From NCBI RefSeq assembly GCF_000189635.1, contig NW_002476370.1, forward strand, positions 1 to 64,000: a stretch of 64,000 nucleotides of DNA. The letters are read 5' to 3'. Each line of letters begins with the position of its first letter. Within the stretch, counting starts at the first letter, position 1. Below the pieces are notes generated by a model that saw only the letters and a list, made by a program, of their open reading frames with translations, had not been told where the DNA came from and did not search any database. Source of the stretch: Tetrahymena thermophila SB210 (Eukaryota; Ciliophora; Oligohymenophorea; Hymenostomatida; Tetrahymenidae). This document shows positions 15,771 through 28,634 of this stretch, one piece after another. The position numbers and the translations under genes were made by a program.

Positions 15771-18700
15771 ATGGCAGATCAAGCAAAAGGCGAATCAGCT
15801 AAGGCTTTTTAATTATAGCTTAAGCCTCATTTAAGAGAAATAGCTAAGAAAGTTATTACAAAGGAAGAATAAAATGAATAGAAAGAATAAAAAAATATCA
15901 CAAATCAGTAGAATTAAGCTGCCACTCCAATCACTATAGTATCAACTGCAACAACTACTGATTAAAACAACAGCTAATTTAATCCGTTAGATGTTATTAA
16001 ATCTTTAGCAGAGATGAAACCAATTGTCATAGTTAAAAAAGATAGTGCTACCCAAAGCAAGAGCAGAAGCAACAGTTATTCAAATTAAAGAGCAATATCA
16101 AGCAAGGTTTAAGCAACAAATGGATTTTAGGTAGATCAAAGCATTGTTTCAAAAAGCGGTAATTTTTAATTATTATTTTCATATTTTGCTTTTTAATATA
16201 TAAGCTTAATAGCAAATTTAGTTTAATTCTTTATGAATACCGTTTAAATTAGATAAAGAAATAAACATTTAGAATTATAAATGCCATTTTCTATTTAAAT
16301 TTATTCATACTACTATTAATTAGAGTAGGTATTAGAAGAAGAAGCACTTAGTTTGATAGAAAAACATTCATAAATTGGTTTTCAAAGCTTGTGCAAAGAT
16401 GATTTAAAAAGCGCGTTATTAAATTTAAGAAGGTCAGATATAATCATGAATGCATTTATAGCAAATGAAGGTTAAATAGACATGAGCATTTTGTATTTTG
16501 TAAAGGTTAATTTAGGCATTTGCTTTTATAAGATTGGATTACTGGAAGAAGCTTTTACATGTTTTGAGACTTGCATTATGTCAATAAAGAAATAGCAAAG
16601 AGATAGCAATGTAAATGCAATTTTAGTTAAATTATACTTTTAATGCTGCATATTACAATCAGAACTGAGTAATCATGAAAGAGCTCTCTTTTTTGGAAAG
16701 AAAGCAACAAAAACTATCATCAGTTAATATATGGATTTACTTATAGGATTAGCTTAGAAATTAGCTAATTATTAACGATCTATTTAGGCTATGGATGCTA
16801 TTTAGTCTCAAAAATAGCTATCAGTTCAAAGAAATATTAATAAAAAGTCTGATAAAAGCATGATAGAAAATGATTATTACGGAGCTTAATATATAAGCTA
16901 AAATAAAAAATAATCTTCAAAGCAATCAGTTGCATCTAGCATAGATCAATAATAGAATTCATTTTATAATCTTTCAAACATGAACTTGAACATGTAAAAT
17001 ATAAGCGAATTTGATTATTAAGGAGAGGATTCTTAACCTAACAATCAGAATTAAACAAGCAATGGTATTGATATTGAAATGCAAAGCATTTAGATTAATC
17101 CCAAAAATAATTAGCAATATAAAGGAAATAATTTTAGAAACAATAAAAAAAAATTATTAGAAATTTAAACATCAGTAAATCAAGAGTCATTTTATATGTC
17201 TAGTTAAATGAATGAAACTTAAAGTGAGATTAGCAAAGATGTTAAAGGACTTTTATAATAAAATGCCAGTGAGACGAATTCTATTATAAGTGAATTTGAG
17301 ACAAATCTACGAAAAATCTAAGTTAATACAGATCTTACTGATTAAGAAAAGAATTTTTTTATGATTATTAAATCAATTCTCTCAAAAGTTTTAGATATTC
17401 CATCTCTTCTTTCAGCTAAAAAGTATTCGATTCTATCTGCATTATTTAAGAATCATCTTAAAAGTACAATTGATGCAACATAGTCACCTATGCTTGAAAA
17501 AGGTAAAGAAAGTAAAACTTCTTCCCCAAAGATAAGTTAACCTGGTAATCATTTTAGGTCTACGTTTTTAGAAAAAATGAACATGAAAGAAATATTTAAA
17601 AACTAAGAAGTAGTTCTTCAAAAATCAAATATTCTTGGTTAGTTGCAACTTAAAGCTATGAGTTTGGAATAAATTAGAGCACCTATTCCAAATGAAATTA
17701 ATGAAAAAATTTTGCTCTTTAATGCTTAACTGAGTGTGGGCTTTTATTGTGTTTCAACTGAGTACCGCTTCATAGAGCAACCATAAGCAAATTTAACAAA
17801 AGAAAATTGTGATGAAGTTACTAACTCAGAAAATTATCTTTCTCGTGCTCTTGAAATTGCCTTTGTATATCTTCCTCATGAAGTACCTCTTGTTGGTTAA
17901 ATTATGAGTGTCCATACAAAATTTCATGCAGCATTTAGATAATGTATTTATGAAGATCAACCAGACTAAAAAAATCATACACTTGTCAGGACTTTACCAG
18001 GAGGTTGCAAAGCACCCTTTTTCATTCCTCTGATAAGAAAAAAGAGAGAACAATTCTAAATTACTAATTCAAAAATACTTAATACAGACTTAATAAAACA
18101 GCACCAGGATTTTTCTAAACAAGAAAGACTTCATTTAGATGCTCATCCAACTGAAGAGTATTAGAATGAAACAGAGAGCGATTAAGGCTTCTTTATTTAA
18201 GATGAAGCACCTAATTCTTAAAATTATCTTCTTTAATAAAACTTAGCCACTATTATTCATAAAGGAAATGAAATTCAAATTTAGTAGTAAAAAGCTAATC
18301 AAAGAAAAAATTCAATATAAAGAGAAAAAAGTGCAGAAGGTACAAGCAGAAAAAATAAAAAATCTAGTGAATAAGCAGAAAAAATATATAGAAGCAATAA
18401 AATGATTAGTGGTAACCCATAAGGCATATCAAACCAAACTGGTGAAATTAAGGTTAGACAAAATAGAACATTAGATCCTCCATCTAAAGCTAGAAGTATA
18501 AGCTCTAATAATGGACCTGCCACAATACATAGCTCATTTATAAGTAATTCTTAAAATCCTTCACCACAAAGCGGAAATAACTAATTTATTGGTTTCTAAA
18601 GTAAAATTTCTTTATAAAATCTATTTACCTTATCTCCTCATACAAATAGTTATTTATAAAATAAATCATATTAAACAATTCCAAAAATCAAATTTGAATT

Positions 18701-20147
18701 TTTTAAAATAAAAATATAATTTAAATTTTTAGTAAATCATAAAGGTTAGATTATATTTTAATTTTTTTTTATTTAAGCTATAAATAAATAGTAAAAATCT
18801 ATTGATAAATAGAGCATTGATATTAACTCTTAGAGAAATTTAGAATATAACAATGGTTAATTTTAACATAATATATAACCTAATTCTAGCTAATAAAAAA
18901 CAAATAATAACTATATTAATAGATTAAAAATCTTAACTAAACCACCTCTTCACCAAAGAATTTAATAGGCAATAAATTCTCAATAACAAACTCATCAAAC
19001 TTCTTCTTCCCTATAAGCTTCTCAGATTTAACTGAGCTCGTAAGAAAAATAGATCGAAAAAGAAATATTTTAACTTTAAGTGAAATATTAATAAGCTAAA
19101 AATAATCAAATTTCTACTAACAACTTTATTAGTTAAAATGATGAAACTTTAAAGTATAAAATTTAAAATCATCAACAAGGAAATTATAGCATTTAATAAA
19201 CTACTTCATAACAATTAAATAGCTAAAGTAATTTTATTTAAAACTCTTCTGCAAATATTAGCTAAGCAAACAATAATAGCAATACTCCTATTTTAGCTAG
19301 TAACTAGAATAACTTTAATTAAATAATTTAATAGAATTAGAATTAATCACAAGCCTTAAATCCTATTCAAAAGAGAAAAAAAAATTTTAATATCTAAATA
19401 AATAACAACATAAATTTCTTTATTTAAAATGGCACAAATTCAAATAATTCTAGCTTAAATAACTCTTTCCATAGTAGTAATTAGCTTCCTGAAAGCTCCA
19501 ATGAAAACATACCTTCAAAAAGTTTCAACAGCACTCCTCTTGGCACAAACAGATAATAATATTCTAGATAAAACAAGCATACCAATAAAAGCTAAAACAG
19601 TAATTAAAATACTACCAATCCTAACTTATCTGCTTTATTATAGCAAGAAAACATTATATTCAACTAAGAAAGATCAAACAGTCTTAATTATCCTAATGTT
19701 TAAAAAAAGAGAAGCAAACATTACTACTAAAAGAATCAAAACCACAATACTTTAAACTATAACTCTGCTCAAAATTCTCCAAATACTAGCTTCTAAATAC
19801 TGAACACTTCTACTCCATAAAATTCTTCTACTTTATTTCCCCTTTCTTCTAAAAACAAGAATACACCTCAAGGTTAAGCAATTTTCAACTCTACTCATAA
19901 TAATTAGCAAAATATTATAAATTCTAATTAAATACAAATATAAAATAGTATTCCATAAACAACAAAAGCTAAGCCTTCTCCCTAGCTAAAAGATATAATA
20001 TTTGCTACAGGTAATCAAAGTGTTAAAAACTAAGCTTAACAAGAAACACCAATCAATTTTGGATTACCTAGTAGCACCAAAAATCCATATATAAACAATA
20101 AAAATTTAAGAAAATTTAAGTTAGCATCTGAAATTATAAATTTTTGA
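15771..20147 (+). CDS. Large TPR-like, Q/N/S-rich protein
   Basis: Two clear exons, 15771-16158 and 16324-20147 (165-bp intron, phases agree), about 1403 aa. After a 130-residue S/T/Q-rich lead comes a helical region (residues about 135-260) with tetratricopeptide character: repeating pairs of helices such as NLGICFYKIGLLEEAFTCFE, followed by SNHERALFFGKKATKTI. A second folded-looking block lies near residues 545-720 (AQLSVGFYCVSTEYRFIEQP, then LPHEVPLVGQIMSVHTKF, then LPGGCKAPFFIP). The last 550 residues are low-complexity N/S/Q. Around 18690-18777 the translation turns into AT-rich, hydrophobic sequence (FFKIKIQFKFL) ending in TTTAAG; this probably hides a second intron whose donor I cannot fix, so about 30 to 60 residues there are doubtful. 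No family assigned beyond TPR-like. Confidence 0.8.
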
Positions 20148-20572
20148 TATGACAATAAGTAATATTTGTATATAGCTATATAAGATACATAAATCTTACT
20201 TAATTTGGTTATTAATAAGATAGATAGTACATTTATATTAGTCAATTTAAATTATCAATAAATGTTTCTTATAAATATTTTATTTTAATTTTATGGTTCA
20301 ACATTTTTTTAAAATTTTAACTAGTCCAAAAATAAATGTAGGATTTTTTTTATTAAAATTTATTTTTAAGAAAATTATTTTGGAGGATAAATAAATATTA
20401 TTTTAATTTAAAAAAATTTTTAATATTAATAGATAATAAAAATATCGTTTTGAAATTATAATCTAAATTTTTTACTTGTTTCTTAATAGTAATTTAATAT
20501 TAAAAAAGAAAGAGTTTGATTTTGTAATAAAGTGTACAAAGAGTAAAAATATTGATTATTACGAATAATAAA
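20148..20572. other. Intergenic spacer
   Basis: About 425 bp, AT-rich, no coding frame or repeat seen. A 69-codon standard-code ORF on the minus strand (20036-20245) is mostly antisense to the 3' end of the preceding gene and is not supported. Confidence 0.55.
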
Positions 20573-22174
20573 ATGTAATAACAAAATACGTCAAATTATT
20601 ATAAGCATTTTTACAAAGTTGATAAAGATTAAGAGAACTTAGTGATTCAACAATTAGAAAAAACATATTTGCCTAATTATCTTATATAAATCACCTACAA
20701 TAAGTAGAACATAAAATTAGGTTTTCAAATAATAGAAAATTAATATGGTGAATTAATAATATCAAAATTAGAGAAACAAATGAATGATAAAATATTTTAG
20801 TAGATGGGTTTATTTTTTGGTTTTTTAGTTTATGTGAATTCATTTAATATGAATCAAGAGTAATCAAAAGCATTATTTGACTTTAACTCGATTATTTTAG
20901 AGGAATTCATTAATACTCTTTACCATTAAGAATATAAAAATGCTCATTTTTTATTGTTAATTCTTACTTAAAGCTTAGTTTTTACAGAAAAGAGTATCTT
21001 TGATATTCTTAATAACAATCAATTTTAGGCTTACTTCTATTTAATTGTAAAATATTTTATTGAGAATAAAAAAACTTACAATGATCATTAATAAATTTTT
21101 GAAAAATACTTCAAATTGCGAATATAACTATTAAAGGATACAAAACAAGAGATCGATGTAGATCATTTAGATATGATTTACTAATTTTAAAAAAATGAAA
21201 AAATAAGCATATAAATAAAATCATACCCTAGTAAAGAGAAACTAAAACTTTACGAATAGCTTACTTATTTCTAAAATATATTTGAAGGAAAATTAAATGT
21301 AGCGATTTAAACTAGTGACTAATAAAGTTTAAAATTTAATTTTAGATTTAATTGCCCTTTCACAGGATATGTTATATCTGTTATACACATGAATTATATT
21401 TTGTTTTTATAAGATAGAGATAATAAAAAATATTTAAACGTTTTAAATTCAGTTCTCATATGGCTAAATGAAGTATAAGTCTAAATTGATGCTTTACTTT
21501 TAAAGGATGAATACTTAGTAAAAATTATAAGCAAGTTGCCAGAAAAATTTTTTACAAGAATAGAAATATATTGCAATTTGCTAAATGAAAAAATTAAAAA
21601 ACATTATGAATTTAATGAAATTGTATTCAATAACGATAACTTAATGATTTTTCCATTTATTTTTTATTGCCTTTATTAATAATAAATGTATGAATTCTAC
21701 TCTCTAGGAACTTTCAAAAAATGGGATATATTAACTAAAATAATCAAATAAATAACAAAATCTGAAAATTGGTTCATGGAATCAGCCTCAGAAAATTCAA
21801 AATAACTATTTAATAAGGCAGAATTTTAATTAAGATATAATTATGAATTTGAAAGCACATTAGATTATTCATATACTTAATAATACGATTAAGATTATAT
21901 TAATTATTAAAATAAATTTTTTAAAAATTATATCTCAAATTAAGATTCAATTTAACAGAGCATAAATATTTTAATTGATAAAAACGAATTATGTAAAAAT
22001 TAAACCTCAAATTAAGATTAAATTTAACAGAGCATAAATATTTTTAATGATAAATTAAATAAAGTAAATAGCTAAGTTTGTAAGGAATGCAAAAAATAAT
22101 TAGCTGAAGTATTCATTTCAAATAATAATATGTGCAAGAGATGTTTTTAGATTAAATTTTTAAAATATATTTGA
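20573..22174 (+). CDS. Zinc-module family protein, member 1
   Basis: Single-exon gene of 533 aa; family not recognised. The body is helical-looking, rich in Leu, Ile, Asn, Lys and aromatic residues, without signal peptide or clear membrane segment. The C-terminus carries a compact module CKECKKQLAEVF, then CKRCFQ, ending FLKYI: two CxxC pairs about 13 residues apart, a likely zinc site. The same module, with the same terminal FLxYI, ends the two paralogues downstream (24042 and 26107), so the three form a diverged tandem family, this one being the most distant. Just before the module a segment of about 20 residues is repeated (SNQDSIQQSINI and SNQDQIQQSINI), reflecting a duplication at 21940-22050. 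The start is the first ATG after AT-rich leader (AAAATG). Confidence 0.75.
21931..22045 (+). repeat. Internal direct repeat in member 1
   Basis: Two copies of a roughly 60-bp stretch (about 21938-21985 and 22000-22045), each containing TCAAATTAAGATT, then AATTTAACAGAGCATAAATAT. They encode the duplicated SNQD..IQQSINI segment just before the CxxC module. Near-identity suggests a recent local duplication that kept the frame. Confidence 0.75.
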
Positions 22175-23166
22175 ATAAATTATTTTAAGAAGTTAATTAT
22201 TAAATATTTTTGAATTTAATAATTTTATTTTTAGTTTAGATTTTTGTTAATTAAATTAAAATAAATATTTTTATTGGTATTTTTAATTCATTCAGTTACC
22301 TTAATAAAATTTAAAATACTCAAATAAAATAAAAATATTTTTTTTTAATTTTTTTAAATTCTTTTTAATTTTAAGTTTTTTGGCCAATTAAATGTATTTA
22401 ATAAAATCAAATAAAAATTTTATTCAAATTACAAAAAATTTAGTTTACAGATTAGAAATAAAAAATATTTTTATTTACACAAATTCACTATTTGTAAAAA
22501 TCTCTATTTCCTAACCCAAATAAAATATTGATTTCCAATAAAAATAACTGAAAAGTAACATATTATTTAGGATCATTGGTTTGGGCTATAAGCACGAATT
22601 TTATAAAATTAATCCTTTTTTCTTCATCATTCAATAATAGATGTGTGATGGATATTTTTAGCGAATAAACTTATATTCATTTTTTACACTGCTTCCAAAT
22701 TTTTTTTTTAATTCTAATAATTTTGTCTTATTAAATAGTAATTAGCATATCAGAGAAGATATAAATATCTGTAATACCCTAAAATTTTTAAAAATTATAA
22801 ATAAAATAATTTTTTTAAAACTCTTTTAAATTCAAATCTATTATATATTCTTAAGACAGACAGTTATGAGGAATAGACAAATTTAAATTTAATTTTCATA
22901 TAAAAGGCTTCTAAAACCTAAAAAATTTTATAAACTTAACTGAAAGGAAGGAGAGTCTTTTTATTTTTTTTTACTTAAAAAGATATTGATTTATAAAAAT
23001 CATATGAATTAAATTTGGAAAATAATCATAAAAATTGCTAAAATAAAGTAAAAGAGTAAATTTAGTGATTAAATACAGTTTGATTGCGATTTTAATTGAT
23101 TTTTTGCTTATCTGATAGATTCCTCTGCTGCAATTAAATTACAAAAGATACTTTGAATCTTATTTA
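22175..23166. other. Intergenic spacer
   Basis: About 1 kb of AT-rich DNA. No convincing coding frame. From about 23040 composition becomes slightly richer in G, leading into the broken ORF at 23167. Confidence 0.5.
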
Positions 23167-23487
23167 ATGATGTCTAAAATCTACTTAAAGGGAAAAATCA
23201 TTATCATGGAGAAATCTTTACTAATTTTATTGCCCAAAAAGGATAACAGGGAATTAATTACTGAATTAGGAGAAACAGGATAGATGGTTGGAGGAATCAA
23301 TTGAGGTGGACTTATTTAATAGGTGACTAATATTAAAGTTAATAAGAAATAGAAAGTTTAGATAGTACATTATCCTTTATATACTAATATGAGAAAAAAA
23401 GGTATTTCTTTGGTAAACAAAATATTTGAGATAGTATCACAACTCAAAAGCCGAGTAAATACCAAAGGAAGAGACCTGCAAAGATGA
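23167..23487 (+). pseudogene. Possible gene fragment interrupted by TGA
   Basis: An ATG-initiated frame runs 45 codons to a TGA at 23302-23304, and the same frame stays open for another 60 codons to a second TGA at 23485-23487. Composition on both sides is unlike the flanking spacer: few A/T runs, many charged and glycine codons (LPKKDNRELITELGE, then GQMVGGIN, stop, GGLIQQVTN). No intron that would remove the TGA is evident. I do not recognise the protein. It could be a decayed gene fragment, a readthrough or selenocysteine-type case, or chance; the shared frame across the TGA favours a once-intact reading frame. Confidence 0.35.
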
Positions 23488-24041
23488 ATAATCTAATATA
23501 TTATTAAATTAATTATCCTTCCTCAGCCAAATGGATAATTTTATTATTTATTTAATATTTAATAAATATATACTTGTTAAATATTAGATATGAATGATAA
23601 ATATACTTTAATAATTTCCTATCTTCTATATTTAAAAAAATTAAAATTTATTTAAAAATATTTTGTTCTATAATTAGACATTAAAAAAACAAAGTTACCC
23701 TTCCAAATTTTTAATGTAAAATAAAATATTTAATTATATATTTTAAATATTAATTAAAAGAATATTAAAAGTAAATACCATTTAATAATAGATCAATCTG
23801 ATTTTTTCATATAAAAGCTTGAAAAATAATTAATTGATAATAATAAAAACTATTTAAATTAAGCAAAAAAAAATTATCTAATATATATTTATATATTAAG
23901 AAAAATCTAATTTTTTTGGTAAGATATTAGAATAAAAAGAAAATTTAATCAGAAGATTAACTTAAAAGGCAAATAATATCTTTGTTTAAAGATTATTTTA
24001 AAAAGCAAAATTATCCATTTTTTTAAGTTTAAATAAATTAA
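23488..24041. other. Spacer containing duplicated 5' flank
   Basis: AT-rich. The last 175 bases (from about 23865) are closely similar to the 5' flank of the paralogue at 26107 (about 25918-26106), including TATTAGAATAAAAAGAAA and ATCAGAAGATTAA. Promoter and leader were therefore copied with the gene. Confidence 0.7.
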
Positions 24042-25685
24042 ATGGAAACTAAAAATAATGCAAAAGAGTGGAGCTTCATAGATTAAGTAAGTTAAATACT
24101 TTTTATTGTTATTATAATCATTTTTTAAGAATTAGTATTAAGGTTACTTTTTGATTTAAGAAGATGGAGTAATTAAAGATTATAAGTATGTTTTTTGTGA
24201 ACTATAAACAGAAGAAGACCGCTTTTTTTATGAGATAAATCATTAGGAATCTGAGAAAGAAAAATAAGAAATAAAAGAGGAAAAAATAAATCCAGACAAA
24301 TCATTTTTAAAATTAGTTAGTTTGATTTAGATTATATTTTTAAACTATCTTTTTAGCAATGATTAAAATACAAAAAAGCGTTTTTGCTAATATATAAATT
24401 ACATATAAAATAGTTTTTAAAATCTTTAAAAATTGTAAGATTATTAAAATGAAAAAGGAGTACATAAACTTTATAAAAAAATAAAAGAACGGAATCAAAA
24501 TCAAGATTACTTACCTAAAAAATAATAATAACTATAAGATTATATTTCTGATCTAAATTTATTGATGCAAAAGAATATTTTTAGCTTAATTCATCTATAA
24601 AATCTAATGGCCTAACCAAATTAGTTTATTAAATATTAAATGATGGCTATTCAATTATATATTTTTTCAAAAATAGAATAAAAAATTAAGTTAACAAAAA
24701 ATTTTCATTTTTTCAAAGAAAAGTTTAATGCAAATATCGAAAGACATATTAAAAAAAAAATACTTAAAAGCTGTAAATAAGAAAATAAAGATTACTTTAA
24801 AATAGATGCAATCAAAGATTGTCAAAAGATAAATTATAGTGGTAGTAGGAAAGAGATAGTAAATAAACTAGTAGAAAGCTGCTTTAATAAATAATTAAGC
24901 CCTTTAATTATAGAAGAGATAGGTTAGTAGATAAGCATAGAACTAAGCAATTAATAAAATTCACAAATAAAAGGCATTTAATTTGAGAATCCATTAGAAA
25001 CGTGTCAAGTTTTCTTTTTTTTAATGTTTTTGATAGTAATAATGATAAATCAAAATACATAGATTAATTAAAATAATGTTTAGATGAAACAAATATTTAC
25101 AACGATATTGAAATAAAAGACACAAAAGACTTTAATAACAAAGAAAATTTTAAAATGAAGGATTTTATTAATGTACTTTAAAATTAAGAATTTGTTAATA
25201 ACAAGGATAATCTTTTGAAATTAGCTCAAAATAAATACTTTAGATTACTGATTATGTAATTGTACATTTATCTTATTAGGAAACAACAAAAGCTACATTT
25301 ATTATTTACAAAAATTAATAATTTAGAGCAGTTAAATTCAATATTTAGCATATTAACAAAAAGTTTTGAAGTAAATAATTTATAATTAATAACTAACCTA
25401 AATAACATAAATGACTAAATCAATTAAACATTTTCATTTTATTTTTGTTAACATAATTGCTATAAAAATTAAGAAAATGAATTCATCATTTTACTTCCTA
25501 ATAATATTCTTAACTAATAATAATAATAAATGTCGTAAAGCATTAACTAATCTTTATTTAAACAAATTTAAGCAAATCCATTATAAATTTGCAAGAAATG
25601 CAATAAAAATATAGTTGATATTTTTTATTAAAACTATTTAGTTTGTGATAGATGTTTAAAAAAATAATTTTTATCTTATATATGA
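24042..25685 (+). pseudogene. Zinc-module family, member 2 (frameshifted)
   Basis: Exon 1 is 24042-24086, intron 24087-24129 (43 bp), exon 2 from 24130. It reads as a close paralogue of the gene at 26107 up to position about 25027. There a run of five T replaces six T in the paralogue (after TTTTTTTTAATG), shifting the frame by one. Frame 0 then stops at a TGA near 25158, while the original frame continues intact for a further 650 bp to the TGA at 25683, including the CxxC module (CKKCNKNIVDIF, then CDRCL) and the terminal FLSYI. All the rest of the downstream frame is preserved, so the break is either recent or a base-calling error in a homopolymer. Without it the product would be about 530 aa. 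Function unknown. Confidence 0.8.
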
Positions 25686-26106
25686 TTTTGTAAAAGAATC
25701 TTACAGGAATTAATTAATTAATACTTATTATTTTACTATCAAAAATCTTTAAATCTTTCTATTTTCAATAAATAAATAAATAAATAAATAAATAAATTAC
25801 CCCTAAAAAAAACTTTAAAAATAAATATCTTTCTTTTATTAATAGATTTAATTTTTATAAATAAATTTTTGAAAAAAAAGAAATCAATAATTATTAGTAC
25901 TTAATAAATTAATTGTAAAAAATTATCAAATAATTATTTATATTTTAAGAAATATCAAATTTTTTGATATGATATGATATTAGAATAAAAAGAAATTTGA
26001 TCAGAAGATTAAGTTAAAAGCCAAATAGTATTTTACTTTAAAGATTATTTTTAAAAAGTAAAATTATCCCTTTTTATAGCTTAAATACATATATAAAATA
26101 AATTTA
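25686..26106. other. Spacer between tandem paralogues
   Basis: Holds the 3' flank of member 2, a short AAAT microsatellite, and the duplicated 5' flank of member 3. A short palindromic run TTTTTTGATATGATATGATATT near 25955-25980 is present in this copy and shorter in the other. Confidence 0.6.
25768..25797. repeat. AAAT microsatellite
   Basis: Seven or so tandem AAAT units in the spacer between the two duplicated genes. Simple repeat without further evidence of function. Confidence 0.85.
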
Positions 26107-27780
26107 ATGGACACTCAAAATAACGCAAATGAGTGGAGCTTCTTAGATTAAGTAAGTTAAATACTTTTATTGTTATTATAATCATTTTTCAAGAATTAGT
26201 ATTAAAATTACATTTTGATTTTAGAAGATGGAGTAATGAAAGATTACTAGTATACATTTTATGAATTACATACAAAAGACCAATTTATTTATGAGATAAT
26301 ACATTAAAAAACTTAGAAAAACATTTTGGAAAGTTTATTTAAGCGAAATGAGGAAAAAATAAATCCAGATAAGTCTAATATAAATTTGGTTAGTTTGATC
26401 TAGATTATATTTTAAAACTATCTATTTAGCAATGATAAAAAAACAAAGGAGTATTTTTGTAAATATGTAACTTACATAGAAAATACTTTTTAAAGTCTTT
26501 AAGATGTGTAAAATTATAAGAATGTAAAATTTGTAGATAAACTTTATCAAAAAATATAAGAAAGGAATAAAAATAATGATTACATACCTAAAAAGTAAAA
26601 ATAACTACAAAATTATATTTCTGATCTAAATTTATTGATGTAAAAGAATATTTTTAGCTTAATTCATCTATAAAATCTAATGTCTTAACCAAATTAGTTT
26701 ATTAAATATTAAATGGTGGCTATCCAATATTACACTTTTTAAAAAATTGAAAGTAAAATTAAGTTAACAGATAATTTGCATTTTTTCAAAGAAAAGTTTA
26801 ATGCAAATATAGCAATAGAAAATTTAAAAGAAGATAAAATATTTAATAATTTTAAAGAAAAAAATAAATACTACTTTTAAATATAAGCAGAAAACAAATA
26901 TCAAAAAGTACAATATAGTGGCAGTAGGAAAGAGATTCTAAATACTCTAGTAGAAAGCTGTTTTAATAGAAAATTAAGTCCTTTATACATAGATGAGATA
27001 GGTCATTAGATAAGCATACCAGTAAGCAATTAATAATATTCAAAAATATAAGCCATTTAATTTACGAATCCAATTGAAGCTTTTCAAGTTTTCTTTTTTT
27101 TAATGTTTTTTGATAGTAATAATGATAAATCTAGCTACATAGATTAATTAAAGTAATGTTTATATGAAACAACTATTTTTAATTATATTGAAATAAAAGA
27201 CACAAAAGACTTTAATAACAAAGAAAATTTTTAAATGAAGGATTTTATTGACAAACTTTAAGATTAATAATTTATAAAAAACAAGGAAAATCTTTTGAAA
27301 TTAGCTCAAAATAAATATTTTAGATTACTGATTATGTAATTTTACATATATCTTATTAGAAAACAACAAAAGCTGCATTTGCTATTTACAAAAATAAATA
27401 ATTCAGAATAGTTATAATCAATATTCAGAATTTTAACTGAAAGTTTTAAAGAAAATAATTTAATCTAAAAGTTGTTAATAACTGACCTAAATAGCAGAAA
27501 CAACTAAATCGAATAAACATTTTCATTTTACTTCTGTTAAAATAGTTAATATAAAAATTAAGATAATTAATTCTTCATCTTACTTCCTAATAGTATGCTT
27601 AGCTAATCAAATTAATAAATATAAATGTTTCAAAGCATTAGATAATCTTTATTACAACAAATTTAAGCAAATCCATTATAAATTTGCATAAAATGTAATA
27701 AAAATATAGTTAATATTTTTTATTAAAACTATTTTGTTTGTGATATTTGTTTTAAAAAAAAATTTTTATCTTATATATGA
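26107..27780 (+). CDS. Zinc-module family protein, member 3
   Basis: Intact paralogue of the frameshifted gene upstream: exon 1 26107-26151 (15 codons), a very short 42-bp intron, exon 2 26194-27780; 543 aa. I do not recognise the family. The body is helical-looking and rich in N, K, Q, I and L, with a hydrophobic stretch near residue 335 (FQVFFFLMFF) that is short for a membrane span. The C-terminus has CIKCNKNIVNIF, then CDICFKKK, ending FLSYI, a likely zinc module of two CxxC pairs; the same ending occurs in the gene at 20573. The conserved tiny intron after codon 15 and conserved 5' flank in both copies support the model. Localisation and partners cannot be inferred. Confidence 0.8.
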
Positions 27781-28634
27781 TTTTAACCTTGCAGGAATTA
27801 ATTAATTAATACTTCTTTTATTTTACTATAAAAAAATCTGTATATTTTTTAATTATATCTTAAATGTAAAATTAATAAAAGGAAATCAGTTTTAGCATCC
27901 AAAAGTCTATTGAAAATAAAAATATAAACCATTCATACTATTTTTGATAAAATTAATTAAACTTATTTAAACTTAACATCAGCAGAACAAAAATTTTAGC
28001 CCAAAATATTCAAGAGTCAATTTTTTAGATGAATTTTTTAATGAAAAAGTTAAATTGGGGATATAAATTTTGCCCATTATTATCAAGGGATTAGTTTACA
28101 AGGTCGTCTATTTTATATTTTATAAAAAAACAAATTTATAAATTTAAATTATATATTAATATAGTAGCTATTCTTAAAAGGTTTTCTTTAACTAAAATAA
28201 AAAATTCTTTTAATTATTAATTAATTAAAATACAAAATAATTGAAATTTCAATTATTTTTCCATCAAAGTAATCATTTATATATTTTAATAATTTGAGTA
28301 CAAAGAATAATTATTTTAATTTTTAAGTAATTAATTAGCTTAATTTAGAATATTATTAATTGAAAATTTTATCATCATTTTTTATGTTAAATAAAGCTTA
28401 AAATCTTTTATTTATTTACTACAAACTAATTCATTTAATGTCTATATTAAATATAAATTATTTATCAATCAATTGATTTTTTTAAATTTTGTAATAAATT
28501 TATGCTTGTAGATTCTGATCAATATGAAAAGATTCTATACAAAAAATCTTTATTAATTAACTAAAATTTATAAGCATATTATTTGATAATTCTAAGAAAT
28601 CCTTTAAAATATATATAAACAAACTATCTTTTAA
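27781..28634. other. Intergenic spacer
   Basis: About 850 bp, AT-rich. The first 55 bases are the 3' end of the tandem duplication. Nothing else recognised. Confidence 0.55.

Larger units (their letters stand above)
23865..27835 (+). repeat. Tandem duplication, about 1.9-kb unit
   Basis: Two direct copies: about 23865-25750 and about 25918-27835. Each holds 5' flank, a 45-bp first exon, a 42-43 bp intron, one long exon and about 65 bp of 3' flank (GGAATTAATTAATTAATACTT shared). Similarity is high across coding and non-coding parts, so the duplication is recent. The boundaries are judged by eye. Confidence 0.85.

Noticed and set aside
18745..18777. 33-bp intron in the TPR-like gene
   Set aside because: Phase fits but length is only 33 bp and several other donors upstream also fit; left as an unresolved region.
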